Positions 1 to 6,208 of a DNA stretch of 6,372 bases are shown one piece after another (position 1 is the stretch's first letter; every line of letters starts with the position of its first letter). A model generated the notes under the pieces. It searched no databases and had not been told where the DNA came from. It saw only the letters and a program-made list of their open reading frames with translations. A program made the position numbers and the translations under genes. The stretch spans positions 1 through 6,372 of the forward strand of contig WFTX01000179.1 of NCBI GenBank assembly GCA_015485235.1, written 5' to 3'. This DNA is from Nitrospirota bacterium. Lineage in GTDB: Bacteria; Nitrospirota; Thermodesulfovibrionia; Thermodesulfovibrionales; JdFR-85.

Positions 1-42
1 ACCAACGAGATAGACCAGATCAACGAAATAAACGAAATTAAC
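1..42. repeat. 9-bp degenerate tandem repeat array, outer block (4.7 copies, cut by the window edge)
   Basis: On the plus strand the units are ACCAACGAG, ATAGACCAG, ATCAACGAA, ATAAACGAA and a partial ATTAAC. They belong to the same unit family as the arrays at 71-133 and 2598-2657. The array probably continues beyond base 1. On the minus strand it is G/T-rich and lies downstream of ccsA. Confidence 0.9.
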
Positions 43-45
43 TTA

Positions 46-66
46 GAACGTTGAACGTCGAACGTA
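46..66. repeat. 7-bp tandem repeat GAACGTN, three copies
   Basis: GAACGTT (46-52), GAACGTC (53-59) and GAACGTA (60-66) follow each other without gaps. They contain the palindrome ACGTTGAACGT (48-58), so a short hairpin or cruciform is possible. The block sits inside the 9-bp array, splitting it into 1-42 and 71-133. Confidence 0.85.
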
Positions 67-70
67 TTTC

Positions 71-133
71 ATCAACGAAACAGACCAAACAGACCAGACC
101 AACGAGATCAACGAGATAATCCAGACCAACGAG
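71..133. repeat. 9-bp degenerate tandem repeat array abutting the ccsA stop (7 copies)
   Basis: Seven contiguous 9-mers on the plus strand: ATCAACGAA, ACAGACCAA, ACAGACCAG, ACCAACGAG, ATCAACGAG, ATAATCCAG and ACCAACGAG. The consensus is about AYMRACSAR. The strand is very skewed, with only 4 T in 63 bases. The array ends 2 bp from the ccsA stop codon (136-138). It codes for nothing recognisable; frames through it give simple repetitive peptides. Confidence 0.92.
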
Positions 134-135
134 TC

Positions 136-834
136 TCAGAAGGAGTGGGAACTCTTCATCAGGAGGCCCACGCCGAGGTAGGTAAAGAGGACCACTCCGT
201 AGCCCGCAACCCCGAAGATGGCGGCCCTCCTCCCCTTCCACTTCCCGATATACCTCAGGTGCAGGTAAAGGGTGTAGTGCAGCCAAAGCAGGGTTGTCCA
301 GAGTTCCTTCGGGGTCCAGAGCCAGTACCTGCCCCAGGCATAGAAGGCCCAGATCCCGCCTGCTATCATGGAGAGGGAAAAGAGGAGGTATCCTATCAGG
401 AGCGCCCTGTACTGGAGTGCCTCTGCACCGGCCTGCCCGCTCCGGAGGTACAGGACACCCAGAACCGCTCCTGTCCCGAAGAGTCCGTAGGAGAAGAAGG
501 AGAGGACCACGTGAAACTCGAACCAGTACGTCCTGAGGACCTGGGGCAACGGGGCGTCCATCCTCCCGGAGAGGACCCCCAGGATGGTGAATATCATCGC
601 CAGCACGGCCACGGGAGGCATGAGCCGCCTCTCAGCCCTCAGGAAGGGAAGGCTGAAGATCCCCGTTGAGAAGGCAAGAAAGACGAGGGTATCATGAAGT
701 CCCACCAGGGGAAGCCTTCCCAGGTCCATCCCCCTCATTATCAGATACCCTCCTTCAAGGATGAGGGCAGCATAAAAGAGGGGCCTCCAGAAGATACTGA
801 ACAGGAAAAGGGGTATGGCGAAAAAGATTATCAC
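136..834 (-). CDS. ccsA: CcsA/ResC-type cytochrome c assembly (haem-handling) membrane protein, short form (232 aa)
   Basis: This is a polytopic membrane protein of the CcsA/ResC/CcmC superfamily. In System II cytochrome c maturation, CcsA works with ResB/CcsB to move haem across the cytoplasmic membrane and attach it to apocytochromes. It is strongly hydrophobic with about seven or eight likely membrane spans. Diagnostic elements: RTYWFEFHVVLSFFSYGLF with flanking His H108, the tryptophan-rich haem-binding WWD-like segment WGRYWLWTPKELW (167-179), and the C-terminal TYLGVGLL followed by SSHSF with His H230. Two points are unusual: the Asp of the usual WxWDPKE is Thr174, and the protein is shorter than most CcsA (about 270 aa or more). 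Translation starts at GTG 834, overlapping the glcD stop as GTGA, with GGGAAG 8 nt upstream. A ResB partner is not in the window. The family is clear. The precise role within cytochrome biogenesis is inferred. Confidence 0.9.
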   Translation of the reverse strand: MIIFFAIPLFLFSIFWRPLFYAALILEGGYLIMRGMDLGRLPLVGLHDTLVFLAFSTGIFSLPFLRAERRLMPPVAVLAMIFTILGVLSGRMDAPLPQVLRTYWFEFHVVLSFFSYGLFGTGAVLGVLYLRSGQAGAEALQYRALLIGYLLFSLSMIAGGIWAFYAWGRYWLWTPKELWTTLLWLHYTLYLHLRYIGKWKGRRAAIFGVAGYGVVLFTYLGVGLLMKSSHSF

Positions 835-2183
835 GGAAATATCTTCCCGGGGTTCAGTATATTCTTCGGGTCAAAGAGCCTCTTTATCCCCCGCATCATA
901 TCCATGGCCGTCTGCCCGATCTCCATCGTAATATAGTCTGCCTTGGTAAGGCCCACCCCGTGCTCACCAGAGATCGTTCCCCCCCGCCGGAGGGTCTCCT
1001 CAAAGATCTCCTTCACCAGCGCAAGTCCCCGGGAGTAGTTCTCCCGGTCGTCCTCGTTCACCATGATGTTCACGTGGATATTACCGTCCCCGGCATGGCC
1101 GAAATTGATTATGGGGATACCGCTCTTTTCCGAAAGGTCCTCAAGGAACCTGAGCATCCCCGCCATCTCGGTCCGGGGAACCACTATGTCCTCGTTTATC
1201 TTTGTAGGGGAGATCCTGTTTATGGCAGGCGAGACAGCCCTCCTGCTTTCCCAGAGCCGCTCTCGTGCCTGTATATCCTCTGCCATCCTCACATCAGCCC
1301 CTCCCTCCTCGCAGATCCGGAGCACCTTCTCAGCCTGCCGCCTTACATCAGCGGAGTTTCCGTCAAGTTCAATTATGAGAAGGGCCGTATCAGTGGAAAG
1401 ACCCGAAGGCCTGAACTCCTCCACCGCCTGGACCGCATACCTGTCCATCAGTTCCAGGGCCCGCGGGATTATCCCTGAAGTAATTATATCCGAGACTACC
1501 CTCCCGGCATCGGAAAGGTCGTGAAATGTTGCAAGGAGGGTGACCAGGCTCTCCGGCTCCGGCAGGAACCTCAGCCGGATCTTCGTTATGGTGGCAAGGG
1601 TCCCTTCCGAGCCCACGAGGAGTCTCGTGAGGTCATATCCCACAACCCCCTTCGGTGTCCTCACTCCTGTCGTGAGGACCCTCCCGTCGGGAAGCACCGC
1701 TTCAAGGCCCAGGACGTAGTCCCTTGTAACGCCGTATTTCAGGGCCCTCGGCCCCCCGGCGTTCTCGGCCACATTCCCCCCGAGGGTGCAGAAGTTCATG
1801 CTCGCAGGGTCTGGTGGATAGAAATACCCTTCAAGGCCGAGTTCCTTCTGTATGTAACCGTTTATCACTCCGGGTTCCACAAGCATGGTCAGGTTCTCCC
1901 GGTCGATTTCCAGGACCCGTCTCATCCTCTCAAAACTGATCACCATGGCACCCTTCTCAGGGACCGACCCGCCGGTCATGCCTGTCCCCGCACCACGGGG
2001 TATGATCGGGATACCCTCCTCACCGGCGTACTTTGAGATGGCCACCACGTCGTCGGTGCTTTCAGGCCAGAGGACCGCACCGGGGAGACGGTCTATCCTT
2101 GAGGCATCAAATCCGTAACAGACGAGGTCTTCAGGCTCGGTGCTTATCTGATGCCCGCTGAGTATCTCTCTAAGTCCCTTCAT
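831..2183 (-). CDS. glcD: FAD-linked 2-hydroxyacid dehydrogenase, GlcD/D-lactate dehydrogenase family (450 aa)
   Basis: The protein belongs to the GlcD/DLD flavoprotein family, which oxidises D-2-hydroxyacids such as glycolate or D-lactate to the 2-oxoacid and passes electrons to an Fe-S partner, cytochrome or quinone. From the ATG at 2183: N-terminal PCMH-type FAD-binding domain with the pyrophosphate loop PRGAGTGMTGG (62-72), DPAS (125-128), LGGNVAENAGG (134-144) and GSEGTL (191-196); then the C-terminal cap with EDIVVP (331-336), metal-binding GHAGDGNIH (H363 and H370), GEHGVG (E407, catalytic-type H408) and the closing FDPKNILNPGKIF. All expected catalytic residues are present and the length is normal (about 450-480). 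ATG 2183 is preferred over an in-frame TTG at 2189 because it has a weak AAAGAG 8 nt upstream and agrees with the pilZ overlap. Its stop overlaps the ccsA start. The usual GlcF-type Fe-S partner is not adjacent here. The exact substrate cannot be decided from sequence alone. Confidence 0.93.
   Translation of the reverse strand: MKGLREILSGHQISTEPEDLVCYGFDASRIDRLPGAVLWPESTDDVVAISKYAGEEGIPIIPRGAGTGMTGGSVPEKGAMVISFERMRRVLEIDRENLTMLVEPGVINGYIQKELGLEGYFYPPDPASMNFCTLGGNVAENAGGPRALKYGVTRDYVLGLEAVLPDGRVLTTGVRTPKGVVGYDLTRLLVGSEGTLATITKIRLRFLPEPESLVTLLATFHDLSDAGRVVSDIITSGIIPRALELMDRYAVQAVEEFRPSGLSTDTALLIIELDGNSADVRRQAEKVLRICEEGGADVRMAEDIQARERLWESRRAVSPAINRISPTKINEDIVVPRTEMAGMLRFLEDLSEKSGIPIINFGHAGDGNIHVNIMVNEDDRENYSRGLALVKEIFEETLRRGGTISGEHGVGLTKADYITMEIGQTAMDMMRGIKRLFDPKNILNPGKIFP
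843..848 (-). promoter_or_regulatory. Ribosome binding site supporting the GTG start of ccsA
   Basis: The minus strand reads GGGAAG here, 8 nt before the GTG at 834 and inside the last codons of glcD. It supports the GTG as a true start overlapping the glcD stop (GTGA), and hence coupled translation of the two genes. Confidence 0.55.
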
Positions 2184-2514
2184 CGGCAAGACTCTTTATC
2201 AATTCCTCCAGGGTCTCCTTCGTCCGCTCATCCATGGGGAGAAACTGGACCGCCACTGCATACACGGGCATGATATCCCCCCCTGCCTTCCTCGTCCTCA
2301 CCAGCACGGCCCTCACGACCCTGGCATTGAGGTTCAGTTTTCCCCTGGTGTGGTTTATGGATATCATGCACCTCGACCCGGGGTTGAACCGTCGCGTACT
2401 CTCAAAGAGGGCACCGCCCAGGCTTATGTCCTTCACATCAATCTCAGTTGCAAGGACGACATGGCCCTCCACTTCGCCCCGGACCGTTACCCTTCTGTGT
2501 TTTCTCATTTCCAT
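2170..2514 (-). CDS. Single-domain PilZ protein, predicted c-di-GMP receptor (114 aa)
   Basis: This is a small cytoplasmic protein made of little more than one PilZ domain, which in known families binds cyclic di-GMP and passes the signal to a partner. Both ligand motifs are visible: the N-terminal arginine motif RxxxR (R4-K-H-R-R8) and D29-x-S31-x-x-G34 in KDISLGGALFE, followed by alternating beta-strand-like segments and a short acidic C-terminal helix (ERTKETLEELIKSLADEG). The ligand site therefore looks intact. Either ATG 2514 (MEMRKHRR) or ATG 2508 (MRKHRR) could be the start; neither has a convincing Shine-Dalgarno, and a 7-bp tandem repeat ends 9 bp upstream. It is the first gene of a run with glcD and ccsA, overlapping glcD by 14 bp, which suggests coupled translation. 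The partner or output cannot be read from the sequence. The domain assignment is strong and the specific biological role is unknown. Confidence 0.9.
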   Translation of the reverse strand: MEMRKHRRVTVRGEVEGHVVLATEIDVKDISLGGALFESTRRFNPGSRCMISINHTRGKLNLNARVVRAVLVRTRKAGGDIMPVYAVAVQFLPMDERTKETLEELIKSLADEGT

Positions 2515-2523
2515 GAAGTGGTG

Positions 2524-2565
2524 TATTGGTTACTGGTTACTGGTTATTGGTTACTGGTTATTGGT
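2524..2565. repeat. 7-bp tandem repeat TAYTGGT, six copies, just upstream of pilZ
   Basis: Six gap-free heptamers on the plus strand: TATTGGT, TACTGGT, TACTGGT, TATTGGT, TACTGGT, TATTGGT, then a partial TATT to 2569. Only one position varies (C or T). The array ends 9 bp upstream of the pilZ ATG at 2514, so it lies in the 5' leader or promoter region of the pilZ-glcD-ccsA operon. Such heptamers resemble the short tandemly repeated repetitive sequences described in other bacteria; the specific match is inference. Confidence 0.93.
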
Positions 2566-2567
2566 TA

Positions 2568-2591
2568 TTTCTCGCGTTCCACCTTTCTCGC
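2568..2591. repeat. 8-bp direct repeat TTTCTCGC between the 7-bp and 9-bp arrays
   Basis: TTTCTCGC occurs at 2568-2575 and 2584-2591, a 16-bp period. This is the only GC-rich stretch of the smc-pilZ gap and would form the loop if the flanking arrays pair. It may be chance. Confidence 0.35.
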
Positions 2592-2597
2592 CCTTTC

Positions 2598-2657
2598 ATA
2601 AACCAAACCAACGAAATCAACGAGATGAACCAGATAAACCAGATCAACGAAATAAAC
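2598..2657. repeat. 9-bp degenerate tandem repeat array abutting the smc stop (6.7 copies)
   Basis: Plus-strand units are ATAAACCAA, ACCAACGAA, ATCAACGAG, ATGAACCAG, ATAAACCAG, ATCAACGAA and a partial ATAAAC. It is the same family and orientation as the arrays at the left end of the window, with 6 T in 60 bases. It ends 5 bp from the smc stop codon (2663-2665). Confidence 0.92.
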
Positions 2658-2662
2658 TCCCC

Positions 2663-5600
2663 TCATGCGAACTCCAGCGAGAGGACCTTGGAGACACCGG
2701 GCTCCTCCATGGTAATCCCGTAGAGATAATCGGCTCCCTCCATCGTAATCCTGTTATGGGTAATAACTATGAACTGGATATTCCTGGCAAGGTCCCTGAG
2801 CATCTCCCTGAACCTTACGGTATTTGATTCGTCAAGGGGGGCATCGGCCTCATCCAGGATGCAGAGGGGCGAGGGTTTCAGCAGAAAGCCTGCAAAGAGA
2901 AGCGAGACAGCGGCAAGGGCCTTTTCACCGCCGGAGAGGAGGTTCAGGTTCTGGAGCCTCTTGCCGGGAGGCTGGGCAACGATCTCTATCCCGGACTCCA
3001 GGATGTTCTTCTCATCAGTCAGCCTCAGCTCTGCCGAGCCACCACCGAAGAGCGTGGTGAAGACCTCCCTGAACTTCTCGTTGAGTCCCTCAAAGGCATC
3101 GCGGAGGAGTTTCCTTGTGGTCCTGTTTATCCTTGAGATAGCCTCTTCCAGCTCCTCTATGGAACTAACTATATCCTGGTGCTGCCTGCTCAGGAACTCG
3201 TACCGCTCGGAGAGCTCCCTGTGCTCATCAAGGGCCGCCAGGTTCACCGGACCCATCGATTCCAGTTTCTCCCTGAGCTGCCGGACCTTTTCCCTTTCCT
3301 CCCCGGGAACAAGACCCTCCAGGGGGATCTCCTCAGAGGAGACATCCACCCCGTACTTCTCGATGATATCTTCAACGAGCCGTGCCGTCTTCATCTCAAG
3401 CTCAGTCAATCCGATCTCCCGGGCATGTATATCCTCGCTCAGCCGGTTCAGTTCCTCCCGGACCTTCCCGATCGAGGCCTCCTCGGCAAGGAGTTCCTCC
3501 TGTTCAGTCCTGATAACCTCCCTCTTGCCGGAGATGCCCTGCCGGAGGCTCTGGGCCGCCCGGGCTGCTTCCCCGAGTTTCTCCCCGGTCTCCCGGAGCT
3601 CTTCCCTCTTTTTCTCTATCTCCGTCTTCTTTCTCTCAATGGCCTCACCGGAGGCAATGACCCTTCTCTTCATCTGGCCGATGGCGTTCCTTATTCCTTC
3701 TGTCTCCCTTTCAATGGACCGGAGCCTCTCCGTATCTCCCTGGAGCTCTATCTTCATCTGGTTAAGGGCATCCGTCTTCTGGGTTATCTCATCCCTCAGT
3801 TCCTCCACCCTGTTCTGGAGGAGATCGAGTTCATCCTCCATCCCCTCCCGTTCCGCCATTGCTCTGGAAAGTTCCTCTTCCTTGGCCCTCTTCGCCTCCT
3901 CAACTCCGGAGAGCTCCTGTTCAGCCCCTGCTCTGTCAAGACCGAGCATCTCGGCCTTTCTCAGGAACCGGGCCTCCTCATCCCTCAATCCCCTGAGGGT
4001 TATCTCCATGCCGGAGATCTCCTTTTCAAGGCTGACTATCCCGGCCTCCACCTCACTGAGGGACCTTCTGGTCTCCTCCACGGCCTCTTCAGCCCGTGAT
4101 ATCTCTTCATCTATCTCTCCAAGCCTGGCCTTCTTCTCCCGGAGAAGGCCCTCCAGTTCCCTTATCTCCCGTCTGACCCTGAGTATGCTCGAACCACTTC
4201 CGCAGAGGAGCACACCACGCCGCTGGAGCAACTCACCATCCCTGGTCACCAGACTGACCCCGCCGGGTACTGTCCCCCGCTCCATCATGGCATGGGCCGT
4301 CTCCAGGTCCTCAACCATCAGGAAACGGGCAAGGAGTTTTTTCACAAGGGGACTGAAACGGTTCTCATTGCCCACCACCCCGGAGAGCAATACCCCCTCT
4401 GCCGGCATCCCGTCAAAGTCATCCCCTCCAGGGACCTCAAGGTCATCTACAGAGAGAACGGCCGTCCGGGGAAGCCCCTTTTCCTTCACGACCCTGGCAG
4501 CCTCAATGAGGTCCCTCCGGGACCTGACCAGATGGCCCATGATCTTGTCGGCAAGGGCGGCTTCCACCGCCCTCTCATACTCCTCCGGTACCTCCACAAC
4601 GGCTGAAAGGGCTGTCAGGAGTTCAACACCCTTTCTCTTCAGTTCATCCTCGTCCATCTCCCCCCTGAGCATCTCGGTCAGTGACGCCACCCGGGCACCG
4701 ACCGATGCGATCTCCTCACGGAGGGAGTTCTTCTCTGTTGTTAATGCCTTTATCCTGTCAAGGCCTGCCTGGAGTTCCTCATTCAGCCTCTCCCGCTCCT
4801 CATACCTCTTCTGGAACGCCCGGCGTTTCTCCTCTATCTCCGCCTCCTGCCCCTTGATCTCGGCCCCAAGCTCGGCAGCCCGCCTCCGGGCCTCCTCGAT
4901 CTCCCTGCCCACCCGGTCAATCCGCCGCCGGAGGTCTTCCTTCTGGAGTTCAAGCCTGTTCAGGTCATTCCTTATAAGGCCGAGCCTGTCCGTAAGGGAG
5001 AAGAGTTCCTTCCGTGCCTCATCCAGCTCCTCTTCCCGCGTCTGGAGCGCTTCCCTGTCTTCCAGGAGTTCATCCTCCCTGCTCCGGAGAACGCCCCTTG
5101 CGGCCTCAACCTTCTCCTTTACCAGTGCCTCGTCCGCTTTGAGCTTCCTGAGGGTCCCCTCCCTTCTCTGCTGTTCCTCCTCAAGTTCCCTGATCTGCCT
5201 CTCCAGGAGCTCTATCTCAGCCTCCATATGCTCTATATCCCGCCTGCACAGGGCCTCCCGCTGCTCAAGGGACCTCAGTCCGGCCTCCTTCTCCTCAAGG
5301 GCCTTCACCTCTGCCTCTATGGACTTCTCCTCCTCTATGAGCCTGATCCTTCTCTGCTGGACAGTGTTCTCCCTCTCCGTTATCTCCCTCCTCAGCAGGG
5401 CCTCCCTCTCCTTGAGCCCTGAAAGCTCCCTTCTGAGCTCCGAGGTCTTCCTGCTCATCTCGAGGTACTCATGCCTTGAGAGCCTGAGTTCGGCCTCCCT
5501 GAGCAGGTTGGAAGACTCCCTGTATCTTTCAGCCTTCTTTGCCTGGCGGTTCAGGGAGTTCATCTGTCTCTTCACCTCCGAGAGGATATCCCCTATCCGC

Positions 5601-6169
5601 TGGAGGTTCAGCCTGGAGGACTGGAGCTTGTTCTCTGCCTCGGCCCTCCTGACCTTGTACTTCATTATCCCGGCCACCTCTTCAATCAGGAACCTTCTCT
5701 CCTCGGGTTTTGCATTTATGATCTCACCTATCCTTCCCTGCTCGAGGATGGAGTAGCTCCTCATCTCCAGACCCGTATCCAGGAAGATCTCCCTGATATC
5801 CCTTAGCCTGCAGGGTTGCCGGTTTATCAGGTATTCACTCTCCCCCGACCGGTAGAGCCGCCTGGTAACCACGACCGTATTGCTGCCGGAACCACCGTTT
5901 CCCTCCTCGGGAAAGGAGATATGGAGGTTCACCTCAGCCATCCCCCGGGGTTTTCTTGACTGGGAACCGCTGAATATCACCTCATCCATCCTGTTTCCCC
6001 TGAGCATCTTTGCGGACTGCTCCCCCAGGACCCATCTGAAGGCATCCACTATATTGCTCTTGCCGCAGCCGTTGGGCCCTACAATACAGGTTATCCCCGG
6101 ATGGAGGGTGAATGTCGTCTTTTCACAAAAGGATTTGAAGCCGGTGAGCTCGATCTTGTCAATCTTCAT
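2663..6169 (-). CDS. smc: Chromosome segregation/condensation ATPase SMC, full length (1168 aa)
   Basis: This is a complete bacterial SMC, the ATPase that forms a ring with ScpA/ScpB and organises newly replicated chromosomes in the cytoplasm. Visible in order: N-terminal ABC half-head with Walker A GPNGCGKS (residues 31-38) and the family signature GRIGEIINAKPEERR (145-159); first coiled-coil arm rich in Glu/Arg/Leu (about 165-505); hinge domain (about 515-660) closing with the Gly-rich GSGSSIL; return arm (about 663-1000); C-terminal half-head with LSGGEKAL (from 1078), Walker B CILDEADA (D1106, E1107), D-loop PLDE and switch His 1138 in ITHNR. The length is typical of the family (about 1150-1200). 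The ATG at 6169 is chosen because homologues begin with a short MK-x-x-x-L-x-GFKSF head. A TTG 13 codons upstream stays in frame but lies in the predicted -35 box. No Shine-Dalgarno sits at useful distance: GGGAG directly abuts the ATG. scpA/scpB are not in the window. Identity is secure; only the start is open to debate. Confidence 0.98.
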   Translation of the reverse strand: MKIDKIELTGFKSFCEKTTFTLHPGITCIVGPNGCGKSNIVDAFRWVLGEQSAKMLRGNRMDEVIFSGSQSRKPRGMAEVNLHISFPEEGNGGSGSNTVVVTRRLYRSGESEYLINRQPCRLRDIREIFLDTGLEMRSYSILEQGRIGEIINAKPEERRFLIEEVAGIMKYKVRRAEAENKLQSSRLNLQRIGDILSEVKRQMNSLNRQAKKAERYRESSNLLREAELRLSRHEYLEMSRKTSELRRELSGLKEREALLRREITERENTVQQRRIRLIEEEKSIEAEVKALEEKEAGLRSLEQREALCRRDIEHMEAEIELLERQIRELEEEQQRREGTLRKLKADEALVKEKVEAARGVLRSREDELLEDREALQTREEELDEARKELFSLTDRLGLIRNDLNRLELQKEDLRRRIDRVGREIEEARRRAAELGAEIKGQEAEIEEKRRAFQKRYEERERLNEELQAGLDRIKALTTEKNSLREEIASVGARVASLTEMLRGEMDEDELKRKGVELLTALSAVVEVPEEYERAVEAALADKIMGHLVRSRRDLIEAARVVKEKGLPRTAVLSVDDLEVPGGDDFDGMPAEGVLLSGVVGNENRFSPLVKKLLARFLMVEDLETAHAMMERGTVPGGVSLVTRDGELLQRRGVLLCGSGSSILRVRREIRELEGLLREKKARLGEIDEEISRAEEAVEETRRSLSEVEAGIVSLEKEISGMEITLRGLRDEEARFLRKAEMLGLDRAGAEQELSGVEEAKRAKEEELSRAMAEREGMEDELDLLQNRVEELRDEITQKTDALNQMKIELQGDTERLRSIERETEGIRNAIGQMKRRVIASGEAIERKKTEIEKKREELRETGEKLGEAARAAQSLRQGISGKREVIRTEQEELLAEEASIGKVREELNRLSEDIHAREIGLTELEMKTARLVEDIIEKYGVDVSSEEIPLEGLVPGEEREKVRQLREKLESMGPVNLAALDEHRELSERYEFLSRQHQDIVSSIEELEEAISRINRTTRKLLRDAFEGLNEKFREVFTTLFGGGSAELRLTDEKNILESGIEIVAQPPGKRLQNLNLLSGGEKALAAVSLLFAGFLLKPSPLCILDEADAPLDESNTVRFREMLRDLARNIQFIVITHNRITMEGADYLYGITMEEPGVSKVLSLEFA

Positions 6170-6178
6170 CTCCCTATG

Positions 6179-6208
6179 ATTATACTCTCCCCCCTCTGCA
6201 GGTGGCAA
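6179..6208 (-). promoter_or_regulatory. Predicted strong sigma70-type promoter of smc giving a nearly leaderless mRNA
   Basis: Reading the minus strand, TTGCCA (6208-6203, five of six matches to TTGACA) is followed by an 18-bp spacer and a perfect TATAAT (6184-6179). A run of seven A's (6217-6211) sits just upstream of the -35, where an UP-like element would lie. The expected start of transcription is around 6171-6173, only 2-4 nt before the smc ATG at 6169. This comes from sequence match only, but the fit to consensus is unusually good. Confidence 0.7.

Noticed and set aside
1..133. CRISPR array
   Set aside because: Units are 7-9 bp, contiguous and degenerate, with no spacers and no cas genes.
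38..286. Minus-strand frame overlapping the ccsA 3' end with an LVGLVCLVC-like tail
   Set aside because: It is an out-of-frame shadow of ccsA continued into the 9-bp repeats; the repetitive tail is a repeat artefact.
2184..2189. TTG start for glcD two codons upstream of ATG 2183
   Set aside because: ATG two codons later has at least a weak purine stretch at proper spacing, and the change would not affect any domain.
2526..2723. Small plus-strand frames through the repeats giving peptides such as GYWLLVTGYWLL and NEINEMNQINQ
   Set aside because: They are direct translations of the 7-bp and 9-bp repeats (7- and 3-residue periods), run antisense into smc, and have no ribosome site or known family.
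2769..5756. A 995-codon open frame on the plus strand antisense to smc
   Set aside because: It is extremely Ser/Arg-rich and low in complexity, as expected from reading the Glu/Arg/Leu coiled-coil codons of smc backwards. smc itself has every conserved SMC motif, so the antisense frame is a composition effect.
6170..6208. N-terminal extension of SMC from TTG 6208 (13 extra residues)
   Set aside because: The TTG is the -35 box of the predicted promoter and has no Shine-Dalgarno, and SMC homologues begin at the residue encoded by ATG 6169.
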